From the NCBI GenBank assembly GCA_023128035.1, contig JAGMES010000033.1:1-36196 (forward strand): a stretch of 36,196 bases of DNA. Reading direction: 5' to 3'. This document shows positions 18,705-27,921 of this stretch, piece by piece. The first letter of the stretch is position 1; every line of letters starts with the position of its first letter. A model generated the notes under the pieces. The model had not been told where the DNA came from. It searched no databases and worked only from the letters and a program-made list of their open reading frames with translations. The translations under genes were made by a program, and so were the position numbers. This DNA is from Halanaerobiales bacterium. Lineage in GTDB: Bacteria > Bacillota_F > Halanaerobiia > DY22613.

Positions 18705-20381
18705 GTGAGTTACAAAAGTGATATTGAGATTGCACAAGAGGCGAAGATGCAACCGATTAAGGAAATTGCTGCAAAATTGAATCTTTCTGAAAATGATATT
18801 GAACTGTATGGTGATTACAAAGCTAAGATCAAGTTAGATGTTTATAAAAAGTTAGAGAATGCTCCAGATGCTAAGCTTATTTTGATGACAGCTATTACCC
18901 CAACACCAGCAGGTGAAGGTAAATCAACAACTACTGTTGGCTTAGGTATGGCTATGAATAAAATTGGCAAAAATTGTGCTATAGCATTAAGAGAACCTTC
19001 TTTGGGTCCATGCTTTGGTATCAAAGGTGGCGCTGCTGGAGGCGGTTATGCTCAGGTAGTTCCTATGGAAGATATCAACTTACATTTTACTGGTGACCTT
19101 CATGCAATTGGTACAGCTCATAATTTATTATCTGCTGCTTTAGATAATCACTTAAAGCAAGGAAATGAATTAGGTATTGACCCAACTAGAATTAAGTGGA
19201 AGCGTGTTGTAGATATGAATGATCGTGCTTTGAGAAATATTGTAGTTGGTTTAGGTGGACCTGCTCATGGTGTACCTCGTCAAGATGGTTTTATGATTAC
19301 AGTAGCTTCTGAAATTATGGCAATTCTTTGCTTGTCTCGTGATTTGGATGATTTGAAAGAACGTTTTGGTAAAATTGTAATTGGTTATACATATGATAGA
19401 AAACCTGTACTTGCGAAAGAACTAAATATACAGGGCGCGATGGCTGCTTTGATGAAAGATGCCATTAAGCCAAATTTGGTTCAAACATTAGAAAATACTC
19501 CAGCATTTATTCATGGTGGTCCATTTGCTAATATAGCTCATGGTTGTAACAGTATAATGGCTACCAAGCTCGCTATGAAGACTTCTGATATCGTGATTAC
19601 CGAAGCAGGTTTTGGTGCTGATTTAGGTGCTGAGAAATTCTTCGATATTAAGTGTCGTTTTGGTGGATTAAAGCCTGATTGTGCTATTATCGTTGCTACT
19701 GCTAGAGCTCTTAAGATGCATGGTGGAGTTCATAAGACTGAACTAACTAATGAAAACTTAGAAGCTTTAGGTAACGGTATTGAAAACTTAGAAAAGCATA
19801 TTGAGAATGTTAAGAAGTATAAATTACCTGTAGTTGTTGCGATCAATGCATTCCCAACTGATACTAAAGCTGAACTCGAACTGATTCGGGAACGTTGTGA
19901 AGAGATGAATGTACCTGTAGCTCTCTCTGAAGTATGGGCTAAAGGTGGCGAGGGTGGAATTGAATTAGCAGAAAAAGTATTGGAGATTATGGAAAGCACT
20001 CCATCTAATTTTGAACCTATTTATGATGCTAACCTTCCAATCAAAGAGAAGATTGAAATTATTGCTAAAGAGATCTATGGTGCTGATGGTGTTAACTTCA
20101 CTAAAGCATGTGAAAAGCAGATTAAGACTCTTACTGAGCAAGGCTTTGATAAGACTCCAATCTGTATGGCTAAAACTCAAAATTCGATCTCTGATGATCC
20201 AACCTTACTTGGACGTCCTAGTGGCTTTACAGTTACTGTTCGTGAGATCAATGTTTCCGCTGGCGCAGGCTTCTTAGTTGCACTGGCTGGTGATATCATG
20301 ACAATGCCTGGTCTGCCAAAACGTCCTGCTGCACTTAATATTGATATTGATAAGGAAGGTAAGATTACTGGATTGTTTTAA
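18705..20381 (+). CDS. fhs: Formate–tetrahydrofolate ligase
   Basis: Interconverts formate + THF + ATP with 10-formyl-THF + ADP + Pi. After FchA it can run toward formate and make ATP; in the other direction it charges folate for purine synthesis or the methyl branch of the Wood–Ljungdahl pathway. The P-loop [16 protein letters not shown] is near residue 66, and [21 protein letters not shown] is the next conserved region (about residues 97-117). At 558 residues it has the standard length. The start is GTG 18705, with AAAAGGAG about 12 bases upstream. The methenyl-THF cyclohydrolase/dehydrogenase (FolD) that must link FchA to Fhs is not in the window. Confidence 0.97.
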   Translation: MSYKSDIEIAQEAKMQPIKEIAAKLNLSENDIELYGDYKAKIKLDVYKKLENAPDAKLILMTAITPTPAGEGKSTTTVGLGMAMNKIGKNCAIALREPSLGPCFGIKGGAAGGGYAQVVPMEDINLHFTGDLHAIGTAHNLLSAALDNHLKQGNELGIDPTRIKWKRVVDMNDRALRNIVVGLGGPAHGVPRQDGFMITVASEIMAILCLSRDLDDLKERFGKIVIGYTYDRKPVLAKELNIQGAMAALMKDAIKPNLVQTLENTPAFIHGGPFANIAHGCNSIMATKLAMKTSDIVITEAGFGADLGAEKFFDIKCRFGGLKPDCAIIVATARALKMHGGVHKTELTNENLEALGNGIENLEKHIENVKKYKLPVVVAINAFPTDTKAELELIRERCEEMNVPVALSEVWAKGGEGGIELAEKVLEIMESTPSNFEPIYDANLPIKEKIEIIAKEIYGADGVNFTKACEKQIKTLTEQGFDKTPICMAKTQNSISDDPTLLGRPSGFTVTVREINVSAGAGFLVALAGDIMTMPGLPKRPAALNIDIDKEGKITGLF

Positions 20382-20427
20382 AAATTTCAAAAGTCTTTAG
20401 CGAAAGCTGCTTGTTTTAATCATATAG

Positions 20428-20471
20428 AATCCCACCATATTCAGAATAAACTGGTGGGATTTTTATTTTTT
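20428..20471 (+). terminator. Intrinsic terminator ending the hut–fhs operon
   Basis: A perfect 10-base stem AATCCCACCA (20428-20437) / TGGTGGGATT (20452-20461), followed by TTTTATTTTTTT. It closes the histidine operon before the ketosynthase locus. Confidence 0.93.
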
Positions 20472-20582
20472 TAAAAAAACAAATACTATTTAAAATTTTA
20501 TATTGAAATATATCTATAAGCAGCATTGATAAAAAGACAAAAAACAGTAAAACAAAAACATGAAAATATATATATTTTAGAT

Positions 20583-20636
20583 AACTTATATTATTATAAG
20601 TTGAATAATTAACTGAATATTCTTTTAATTATTCAA
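20583..20636. repeat. Paired inverted repeats upstream of the ketosynthase locus
   Basis: In a 200-base AT-rich gap there are two palindromes in a row: AACTTATA (20583-20590) / TATAAGTT (20595-20602), and a perfect 12-base repeat TTGAATAATTAA (20601-20612) / TTAATTATTCAA (20625-20636) around a 12-base spacer. They share two bases, so both hairpins cannot form fully at once. They end about 40 bases before the first gene of the cluster and could be an operator or a mobile-element scar. The rest of the gap (20473-20582) shows only AT-rich sequence to me. Confidence 0.55.
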
Positions 20637-20674
20637 AGTTTATATATAGTTAAATTTGCATCCTAAAGATAGCA

Positions 20675-21625
20675 ATGATTGAGAAATTACTTCTTCACGA
20701 TGATTTAGTTGAAATATTAAGTAAAAATAGTACTTCAGACTATAGACCGGAGTTGGGTATCAGTCTGGATGGGGGTTCAGCTGAGCATCATGATTTTTTA
20801 CGAGGGAAAGGAACTTTTAAAGAAACATTAAAAAAGTTAGCTTTATTTACTGAAAATTTATCAGACCTTAAAGAGGAAAGTATTAAATATTATAAAATTA
20901 TAGATGAGTCTATACCACATATGATCCAATTATTTAAAAAATCTAGTTTGGCAAAACAAGGTTATAGCTGGGATGACTTACATAATATGATTTTGTTTGC
21001 GTTTTGTTTGGATTTAGGAATATTAAAATACCTTTATAAAAATGGTGTTATTCAAAAACGGGAAAATGGCTATTATCTATGGGCTTTTTCTTCAAAAATT
21101 GTGGTAAAAAATCCTTTAGGAATTAAATTTTGGCCAAGTGAAGCACAAAAAATTGGTATAGGTGAGTTCTGGCATCCACAGATTAAACGAAATAATTTTG
21201 GTTTAGACTATAAAGATCTAGAAGTTCTTGCTAAGATTCATTTAGATGAAAAGAACTTTTCTTGTGATTCTAAGAAACTGCTTCTTTTAAATTTTCATGG
21301 ATTAACATTGGAAGACGATACAAAATCTGGATATAAGTTAGCCATTCCAATTTTCGACTATGAAAACACGGATGAGTTTATGGACTATTTAGATCAAGTT
21401 TCCTTAAAAATAGTAGAAGAAGTTACATTACCTGTATTAGAACGTTATGATTCAATGCCAATTTATAAGCATGGAATTGTTCGACTTTTAATGGAATATG
21501 CAGCGGATCTACTTGTTGATCAAAACAAAGTTCTGCCATTTAGTAAGATCAAAAAAGCATATCAAAAAAACTGGTTTGTTAAAAATTTATATACCGAAGA
21601 TTCGATAATTCATCACATAGGTTAG
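20675..21625 (+). CDS. Protein of unknown function, first gene of the ketosynthase locus
   Basis: I do not recognise this 316-residue protein. No signal peptide or clear membrane segment is visible, so it is probably soluble. An N-terminal SLDGGSAEHHDFLRGKG is rich in Gly/Asp/His; a middle helix-rich part (about 85-140) with ILKYLYKNGVIQKRENGYY could be a winged-helix-like segment, and WAFSSKIVVKNP follows it. Aromatic FWHPQ and LLNFHGLTLEDD segments come later. It is 16 bases ahead of the SDR gene and is presumably co-transcribed with the cluster, where it could act as an acyl-handling enzyme or a regulator. The ribosome site (AAAGAT) is weak, so the start is less sure than usual. Confidence 0.7.
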   Translation: MIEKLLLHDDLVEILSKNSTSDYRPELGISLDGGSAEHHDFLRGKGTFKETLKKLALFTENLSDLKEESIKYYKIIDESIPHMIQLFKKSSLAKQGYSWDDLHNMILFAFCLDLGILKYLYKNGVIQKRENGYYLWAFSSKIVVKNPLGIKFWPSEAQKIGIGEFWHPQIKRNNFGLDYKDLEVLAKIHLDEKNFSCDSKKLLLLNFHGLTLEDDTKSGYKLAIPIFDYENTDEFMDYLDQVSLKIVEEVTLPVLERYDSMPIYKHGIVRLLMEYAADLLVDQNKVLPFSKIKKAYQKNWFVKNLYTEDSIIHHIG

Positions 21626-21641
21626 TTAGGTGGGTAATTAT

Positions 21642-22373
21642 ATGAAAAATATTGCATTAGTTACAGGCGGAAGTTCTGGTATAGGTTTAGGTATTGTTAA
21701 GAAGTTTCTAGAAGAAAACTGGCAGGTTATAGTTTTAGATATTCATCCTTTGCCCGACAGTGTTTGCATTGAAAACTGTTCTTTTTTAAAAGTTAATATT
21801 AATAATGAGGATGAGGTTAAAAAATGTTTCTCTTCTATTGGAGAAGTTTATAAAAAAATTGATGCAGTAATAAATTCGGCAGGTATTATTGAAAATTCGA
21901 TATCATTGGACTCTCTTGAATGTGAAAAATTTGAACAAGTAATAAAAACAAACTTAGTAGGATCATTTATGATATGTAAATATGGATTATCATTTTTAAA
22001 GAACTCTAAACGGGCAAGTATTGTTAATATTGGATCGATTAGCGGGGTAAAAAAAGCTAGTAACTATCTGGCATATGCAGCATCTAAATCAGGTCTTTAT
22101 GGTTTGACAATGAGTTTGGCAAAACAATTGGCTCCTAATAATATTCGAGTAAATATGCTTTCGCCAGGGAGTGTGGTAGATACAGGGCTTTGGGAAAAAC
22201 AGTATGGACGTGAAATTACGTTTTTGGATAAAGCTCAGTTATTAAAGCAAACACCTTTGAAAAGATTAAATGATCCTAAAGCAATTGCAGATGTAGTTTA
22301 TTTCTTATCATCTGAAGAAGCCAAAATGATTACAGGGGTGAATGTCACTGCTGATGGAGGAGTAACATTATAA
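21642..22373 (+). CDS. Short-chain dehydrogenase/reductase, FabG-like ketoreductase
   Basis: A 243-residue classical SDR with the cofactor motif TGGSSGIGLG (about 8-17), NSAG, catalytic Ser in SIGSISG and Y-x3-K in YAASK, plus the FabG-type ending TGVNVTADGG. FabG-like enzymes reduce 3-ketoacyl-ACP with NADPH. Next to an ACP and two ketosynthase homologues it is a plausible ketoreductase for the locus. ATG 21642 is preferred over GTG 21630 because the ribosome site TAGGTGGG spans the GTG. It is a paralogue of the housekeeping FabG rather than clearly FabG itself, because no fab genes surround it. Confidence 0.85.
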   Translation: MKNIALVTGGSSGIGLGIVKKFLEENWQVIVLDIHPLPDSVCIENCSFLKVNINNEDEVKKCFSSIGEVYKKIDAVINSAGIIENSISLDSLECEKFEQVIKTNLVGSFMICKYGLSFLKNSKRASIVNIGSISGVKKASNYLAYAASKSGLYGLTMSLAKQLAPNNIRVNMLSPGSVVDTGLWEKQYGREITFLDKAQLLKQTPLKRLNDPKAIADVVYFLSSEEAKMITGVNVTADGGVTL

Positions 22374-22395
22374 TACGAATAAGGAGGGTTTAAAG

Positions 22396-23345
22396 TTGGC
22401 AGTTTTTGAAATTAGAAATTTAAATAAAACGTATAAAAATGGGGCAATTATTGCGAATAAAGATATTAATCTAACGATTAAAGAAGGAGAAATCTTTGGA
22501 TTACTAGGTCCAAATGGTGCAGGAAAAACTACACTTTTAAAACAAATGGTTGGACTGTTAAAACCTGATACAGGAACTGTGAAATTTTATGATCAAGAAG
22601 TTTCAAAAAATCCTGATATTATAACACATTTTGTAGGACATATGACACAAAGAATTGGTGCTTTGGGAGATTTAAGAGTGCAGGAAGCTTTAGAGGTTAC
22701 CGGAAAATTGAAAGGAATGACCAAAAAAACAGCAAGACAGCAAGCAAAAGATCTTATTGAGGAGTTTGATATAAAATATAGCAAGCGTCCATTGAATAAG
22801 CTTTCTGGTGGACAGAATAGGTTGGTAAGTCTTTGTACAGCTTTAATAGGTAATCCGCGTGTTTTGATTTTAGATGAACCTACTAATGATCTTGACCCAG
22901 TTTATAGAAGACAGGTTTGGGATAAAATACTTAATTTGAATAAAACAGTAGGTTTAACAATTATTCTTGTACTCATAATGTACTTGAGGCAGAGAAAGTA
23001 TTGGAAAGAGTTGGATTGATTACAAATGGAATTGTTAAAGCAATTGGAACGGTGGGGGAATTAAAAAGCAGAATTTCAAAGCAAGTGAGATTAGAGCTAA
23101 AATTGAATCCATCAGTTGGTGAGTTGGATATTGAAATTTTAAATAATAACAGGTTTCCACTTATATCACAGGGAGAAAGGCAATGGATAATACATGTAGA
23201 GGAAGATTTTATTCAGGATGCAGTAAATTTTGTTGTTGAGCAGGTCGGAATGAAGAATCTAAATGATTTCAGGATTTTGACTCCTACCTTAGAAGACGCT
23301 TATATTAAATTAAGTGGAGGTAAAGAAAAAAATGAAATTGCTTAA
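22396..23345 (+). pseudogene. ABC exporter ATPase, single-base frameshift
   Basis: One ATPase gene in two frames. The first part starts at TTG 22396 after AAGGAGGG and carries Walker A GPNGAGKT, signature LSGGQ and Walker B VLILDEPTNDLDP; it stops at 23019 after out-of-frame residues. The second part resumes with THNVLEAE, which holds the H-loop histidine, and runs to 23345. The shift is at about 22968-22972, where one base seems missing before ACTCAT; restoring it gives a protein of about 316 residues. As written, the ATPase loses its switch histidine and C-terminal domain. It is either a sequencing error or a real lesion. It would pair with the ABC-2 permease that follows. Confidence 0.8.
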
Positions 23346-24144
23346 TTCTTATATTGAGGAAGGTAAAGTCGTAATAGAAAAAGGGAATTTAAGAACTAGA
23401 ATTAAAAGATGGTTTCAAGTATATTGGAATATAGCGTTTATTCGGTGGGCTAATATACGTAATGAGTGGTATTTTCATATTTTTCTTGCACCATTAATGC
23501 CATTAGGGATTTTAGTGTTTATGAAATTATCTGGAGCAATAGTTGACCCGGGTATTGCGTTATATGTAACAGCAGGCAATGCAATTATGGGATTGATTAT
23601 GGGACCGATGCAATCTATATCGAATGATTTTGCCTGGGGAAGGCAAAGAAATGATCTGGATTATTTTGCAACTCTTCCTTTTTCAAAACTTCAGTTAATT
23701 TTAGGTTTTTCAACAATGTGCACTATCTTTACGGTTCCAGGGATGTTGATGACATTGTTTGTAGGTAAATTATGGTTGAAATTCCCTATAGTTTTTCATC
23801 CAATGATGATTTTAGTAATGATTATTTCAGGACTTTCTATGGTAGGTCTTGGAGTATTATTTGGCGTTTATGCTCGAAATGGGCATCATGCTAACATGAT
23901 GAATAATGTTACAATGATGATTGTTATGTTTTTATCACCTGTTCTGATTCCTAAAGAAAATTTACCAGTTATATTGCAGTACACTTCGAAAATTTTACCT
24001 ACAAGTTATGCTGCGGATGCTTTTCGGTCAGTATTGTCAGGCGTTGTAGACAAGACTTTTGCAATTAATATGGTTTGTTTGGGAGCCTTTACAGTCATTA
24101 TGTTATATTTTGCAGTAAAAAAACTAGATTGGCGAGTTGAATAA
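23332..24144 (+). CDS. ABC-2 type transporter permease
   Basis: A 270-residue integral membrane protein with about six hydrophobic segments, in the ABC-2 exporter family (NodJ/DrrB-like shape). A cytoplasmic N-terminal arm of about 45 residues precedes the first segment; SNDFAWGRQRNDLDYFATLP and ILPTSYAADAFRSVLSG are typical loop regions. The ATG at 23332 follows GGAGG and overlaps the end of the ATPase gene by 14 bases, so the two are translationally coupled. The position between the ketoreductase and the ACP suggests export of the cluster's product. Confidence 0.85.
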   Translation: MKLLNSYIEEGKVVIEKGNLRTRIKRWFQVYWNIAFIRWANIRNEWYFHIFLAPLMPLGILVFMKLSGAIVDPGIALYVTAGNAIMGLIMGPMQSISNDFAWGRQRNDLDYFATLPFSKLQLILGFSTMCTIFTVPGMLMTLFVGKLWLKFPIVFHPMMILVMIISGLSMVGLGVLFGVYARNGHHANMMNNVTMMIVMFLSPVLIPKENLPVILQYTSKILPTSYAADAFRSVLSGVVDKTFAINMVCLGAFTVIMLYFAVKKLDWRVE

Positions 24145-24176
24145 CCAAACTAAATACATTATGCGGAGGTATATAA

Positions 24177-24410
24177 GTGAATAAAGATATAGAGAAATTT
24201 GTTAGGGGAGTGTTGGAAGAATTTTTGGAAGATAATTTTGAGGATTTAGATGTTGATACTGATTTGAAAGAACTTGGTGTTGATTCACTAATGTTTTATG
24301 AGATTGAGGAAGTTTTAGAAAGTGAATATGATATACAGATAGGTGATCGTTTACGTAATGCTAGAACCCTTCGCTCAATAGTAGAGCTAATTACTGATTT
24401 AAAGAAGTAA
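24177..24410 (+). CDS. Acyl carrier protein
   Basis: A 77-residue acidic ACP. The phosphopantetheine attachment site is S37 in LGVDSLMFYE, with the expected D-S-L. The helices around it (EEFLEDNFEDLD and EIEEVLESEYDI) match the four-helix fold. GTG 24177 is preceded by GCGGAGG. It is distinct from a housekeeping AcpP in sequence style (LGVDSLMFYEIEEVLE rather than LGADSLDxVELVM), which fits a dedicated role with the two ketosynthase homologues that follow directly. Confidence 0.9.
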   Translation: MNKDIEKFVRGVLEEFLEDNFEDLDVDTDLKELGVDSLMFYEIEEVLESEYDIQIGDRLRNARTLRSIVELITDLKK

Positions 24411-24435
24411 ATACAGTAGGGTAGGGGTGGGAAAA

Positions 24436-25632
24436 ATGACGGATAAAGTTTTAGTAACAGGAATGAGCTGTATTTCACTATATGGAGATAATGTAGGTTT
24501 TTTCTGGGAATCACTTGCAAATGGAAATTTAATAAATAAGAAAATAATGAACCCTGGGAGAGAAAAATTTGTATATGGTTATCTGATTGAAGATTTTAAT
24601 GTAAAAGATTATGTTAAGTATATGGGCTCAAGGTATTTGAATGAAGGAAGTAAAATGTTATTAGCTGCAATAGATTTAGCAGTACGTGAAAGTCAATTAG
24701 ATTTGGAGGAAGAATTATCAGAAAGATTAGGAATTGTAACAGGCTCAAATTATGAACATGCTGAGATTGCTGTTAATTTTTATTCAACAGCAATAAAGAA
24801 ATCGCCTCGGTCTGTTATCCCAAGTCGTTTTCCTAATGCAATTAATAATAGTTCTTCAGGTCATGGTGCAATTTATGTGAAAGGAAAAGCAGCTAATTTA
24901 ACTATATCAAATGGAGTTACTGCTTCATTGGATGCTATTGGAATTGGAGCACAATTAATTAAGTCAGGTCGTGCTGATATTGTTTTGTGCTGTGGAGTTG
25001 AGAAGTATGCACCATATTTATTGGATGGTTTTGTTGAAAATAAATTGGTTAAAACTATTGGTGATTTGAAACCGTTTAACAATGAGGATTATGGGTTTGT
25101 ACTTGGAGAAGGTGCAGGTGTTATTGTACTGGAATCTGATAAGCATGCAATTAAACGTGGAGCAAAGATTTATGGTGAAATATTAGGCTATTCAAATGGT
25201 TTTCAATCCAAAAAAAGTAATAGAAATAATGTTAATAATATTATGAACAATGCTATTATAGAATCGGGAGTTAAGAAAATACAGGCAGTTTTTGCAAATG
25301 CAAATAACTTAGAGTTTTCTGATCATTTAGAGGCTGAAGCTATTAAAAATTTATTAGATTATTATAAAATCAAGTATGTTTCTGCAATTAAAGGAGCGTT
25401 TGGAGAATGTTCAGCTGTAGATGGGATTTTCCAGACAATATTAGCACTTAAATCATTAGAAAAGAATAGTCTTCTAAAATCGTTTTATTATTCTCCTGAA
25501 TCAAGTATAGACCAAAGTCTACCTATTACAATGGAGTTTACTGATTGTACTTTGGAGAATATATTGATTAATGGTATTGATTGGAATGGAAATATTTCTT
25601 CCCTTGTTGTTTCTAATAGTTGTGTAGACTAA
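24436..25632 (+). CDS. Ketosynthase-like protein lacking the catalytic triad (chain-length-factor-like)
   Basis: A thiolase-fold protein of 398 residues, clearly a beta-ketoacyl-ACP synthase homologue (VTGMSCISLYG at the N-terminus; ADIVLCCGVEKYAP; LGEGAGVIVLES). All three catalytic positions are changed. The Cys site reads TISNGVTASLDA, with Val where Cys belongs. The first His region (HGTGT in KS enzymes) is replaced by NANNLEFSDH. The second (GH in SxxKxxxGH) reads IKGAFGEC. This matches the logic of KSbeta/chain-length factors, which pair with an active KS, although the classical CLF Gln is not present. It sits between the ACP and the active KS. ATG 24436 was chosen over GTG 24427 for ribosome-site spacing. 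Confidence 0.85.
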   Translation: MTDKVLVTGMSCISLYGDNVGFFWESLANGNLINKKIMNPGREKFVYGYLIEDFNVKDYVKYMGSRYLNEGSKMLLAAIDLAVRESQLDLEEELSERLGIVTGSNYEHAEIAVNFYSTAIKKSPRSVIPSRFPNAINNSSSGHGAIYVKGKAANLTISNGVTASLDAIGIGAQLIKSGRADIVLCCGVEKYAPYLLDGFVENKLVKTIGDLKPFNNEDYGFVLGEGAGVIVLESDKHAIKRGAKIYGEILGYSNGFQSKKSNRNNVNNIMNNAIIESGVKKIQAVFANANNLEFSDHLEAEAIKNLLDYYKIKYVSAIKGAFGECSAVDGIFQTILALKSLEKNSLLKSFYYSPESSIDQSLPITMEFTDCTLENILINGIDWNGNISSLVVSNSCVD

Positions 25633-25679
25633 GATTATAAATATTTAAGATAAAATTTCTGGGCAAGGGGGGTATTGAT

Positions 25680-26890
25680 GTGAAAAAACGAGTTGTCATA
25701 ACTGGAATGGGAGTTGTTTCTCCTATTGGGCAAAATATAAAAGAATTTTGGAAAAATATTTTAGAAGGTAAGTCTGGAATTATAGATGTCAATTATTTTG
25801 ATGAATTATCTATGGATTCTCTAAAAGGGGGAGAAATTAGAAATTATCAGTCACCTGATATTGAAGGTAAAGAATTTTTAGGTCAAACAGTGCAGAGAGC
25901 TTTAAGTGCAGCTTTTGAAGCTTATAACGATGCAAATTTGAACTATTTGAATATTAATCGTGATAGAATTGGAGTAACGATGGGTACAACGGGAGGAGAG
26001 ATTCAGGTTATTGAGGATATAGTTGAAGAGCAGAAAGAAGAGCCATATTATATAATGAATGGAGCTAATTTAAATAGATTTTCTCCGAATAAGCTGTCTA
26101 CGCAAATAGCAGAAGAACTTGATTTAGGTGGTCCCGTGTATGTGTTTCCAGCAGCATGTTCAGGTGGAAATTATGCTATAAGCGTATCTTGTGAAATGAT
26201 TCAAACAGGAAAAGCGGATATAATGCTAGCTGGTGGTGCAGATGCATTTAGCAAAATGTTTATGGTTGGCTTTAATCGTGTAAAAGCTGCAGCAAAAGAA
26301 AAATGTCAACCTTTTGATAAAAATCGCGGTGGAATGATTGTAAGTGAAGGTGCTGGTGTATTAGTATTAGAAGATTTAGAGCATGACTGAGAAGAAATGC
26401 AAAAATTTATGCAGAAATAATTGGATTTGGCTTAAGTTGTGACGCATATCATATGACAGCACTAAATCCAGAAGGTGAAGGAGCTATTTTGGCTACAAAA
26501 AGGGCAATGAAACAAGCTGGAATTGAACCAAAGGATGTTGATTATTTTTGTGCACATGGTACTGGAACTTCAATTAATGATAAAGTAGAAAGTCTGACAA
26601 TTCACAAAGTTTTTGGAGAGTATGCAAAAACAGTTCCTGTGTCATCAATTAAATCAATGCTTGGACATACCATGGGGGCAGCTAGTGCTATTGAAGCAAT
26701 AGTGTCAACTTTAGCTATCCAAGACAATGTAGTCCCTCCTAATATTAATTATGAGACAAAAGACATGGAATGTGATTTAAATATAGTGGCAAATAAGGCT
26801 TTAGCTAAGGAAGTAAATATTGTGATAAGTAATTCATATGCTTTTGGTGGAAATATTGCTTCTGTTGTTTTCAAGAAATATGTAAAATAA
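25680..26890 (+). pseudogene. Beta-ketoacyl-ACP synthase (FabF-like) with intact triad, single-base frameshift
   Basis: A FabF/KSalpha-type condensing enzyme of about 403 residues if repaired. Catalytic Cys is C160 in FPAACSGG, the first His is in HGTGTSIND and the second in SIKSMLGHTMGAAS. The reading frame breaks at about 26382-26390: the first part ends at a TGA after LEDLEH, and the next frame continues as RRNAKIYAEIIGFG without loss. One base is missing, not in a homopolymer. As written, neither half can be active, since Cys and His are separated. The start is GTG 25680 after AAGGGGGG. It pairs with the triad-less homologue upstream and would use the adjacent ACP. Confidence 0.85.
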
Positions 26891-26905
26891 GAAGGGAGTG
26901 ATTGT

Positions 26906-27781
26906 ATGCGATGGACTGATGTTTTAATGTGGGTTATTTTAGTATTAACATATGGGATCTCATTTTATATTCTTTATAAATCAAAATTAAAGAGAATTAT
27001 GCGTATGGGAATAATTGTAACTAGTATATACGGAGTACTTAGCATTTTTTTGGCATTTTTTCCAGCTCAAATGGCTAATAATATTAAGAATCCATTGACG
27101 AGTTTGTTAATAGGAATATCATCTTTTATATTATTTTTTATTCCCTTATATTATTATAAAATTATTAAAGTTACTTATTTTGGGCATGAATTACAACCTA
27201 CAATACGCAAAAATCTAATCCTGCTTATTATTCCACTCATCATATTAATATACTTCAAAAATGATTTAAGTTTTTTAGTCTCAGGTTTATTGAATCTATG
27301 GTTATTAGCATTTTTAGTAGTAGCTATTTGTATGGCTGCTTATGTGTGGACTAAAATGAATAAGATTGATTTGTTCATCAAAATGTTCGGCGCAAAGTTT
27401 TATATTTCATCTGCAATAATTACTTTTTGTGTGCAAATCATACATACTGCTGTTCCTGAAGAATTTTTCTATCGTATTTTTCTGATAGGTACATTACGTC
27501 CGTTGGTTGGGGAGACATTAGCGATATTGCTTTCAGCGTTTATATTTGGGGTATGTCATGTATGGTTTATGGATCACAAGAGAAAAGTGAACAACCGATT
27601 GGCTCAGTCGGTTACATTTCACATGACATTAGGAATTTTCTTAGGATTAGTTTGGACACGTTTTTCTGTATTTTATATACCAGTTATCTTACATGCTCTA
27701 ATAAATACTTCAAGCTTGACTATTAAAACTGCTAAATGGAGGCATATTAAAAAGATGAAGATGGCTGCAATTAAAAGTTGA
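26906..27781 (+). CDS. CPBP family intramembrane metalloprotease
   Basis: A 291-residue membrane protein with about eight hydrophobic segments. The C-terminal half has the CPBP (Abi/CAAX protease-like) motifs: PEEFFYR (EExxR), FGVCH (FxxxH) and HALIN (HxxxN), so the glutamate/histidine active site is intact. Members process membrane substrates or act as immunity or maturation factors near peptide and bacteriocin genes. It is the last gene of the ketosynthase locus, 15 bases after the KS, with a GAAGGGAGTG ribosome site. Its substrate here is unknown; self-protection or maturation of an exported acyl product are possibilities. Confidence 0.85.
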   Translation: MRWTDVLMWVILVLTYGISFYILYKSKLKRIMRMGIIVTSIYGVLSIFLAFFPAQMANNIKNPLTSLLIGISSFILFFIPLYYYKIIKVTYFGHELQPTIRKNLILLIIPLIILIYFKNDLSFLVSGLLNLWLLAFLVVAICMAAYVWTKMNKIDLFIKMFGAKFYISSAIITFCVQIIHTAVPEEFFYRIFLIGTLRPLVGETLAILLSAFIFGVCHVWFMDHKRKVNNRLAQSVTFHMTLGIFLGLVWTRFSVFYIPVILHALINTSSLTIKTAKWRHIKKMKMAAIKS

Positions 27782-27794
27782 CTGGATAGATTAT

Positions 27795-27828
27795 GAAAAG
27801 GTGCTTGATAATCGATAGAGACCTTTTC
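27795..27828 (+). terminator. Weak terminator candidate after the ketosynthase locus
   Basis: An 8-base stem GAAAAGGT (27795-27802) / ACCTTTTC (27821-27828) with an 18-base loop, followed by AT-rich but not T-pure sequence. It may end the cluster transcript. Confidence 0.35.
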
Positions 27829-27886
27829 CTAATTTAATATTTACCCATTTGTGCTTTTGTGAAAGTCGAGTTATGTATTTTTTTGA

Positions 27887-27915
27887 TTGCAATTTTCTAC
27901 ATCTCATGTTATCAT
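27887..27915 (+). promoter_or_regulatory. Candidate promoter of the pan leader
   Basis: TTGCAA (27887-27892), a 17-base spacer and TATCAT (27910-27915). A start site near 27922 would put the 5' end of the RNA right at the closing stem of the leader structure. Confidence 0.6.
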
Positions 27916-27921
27916 GAAGGT

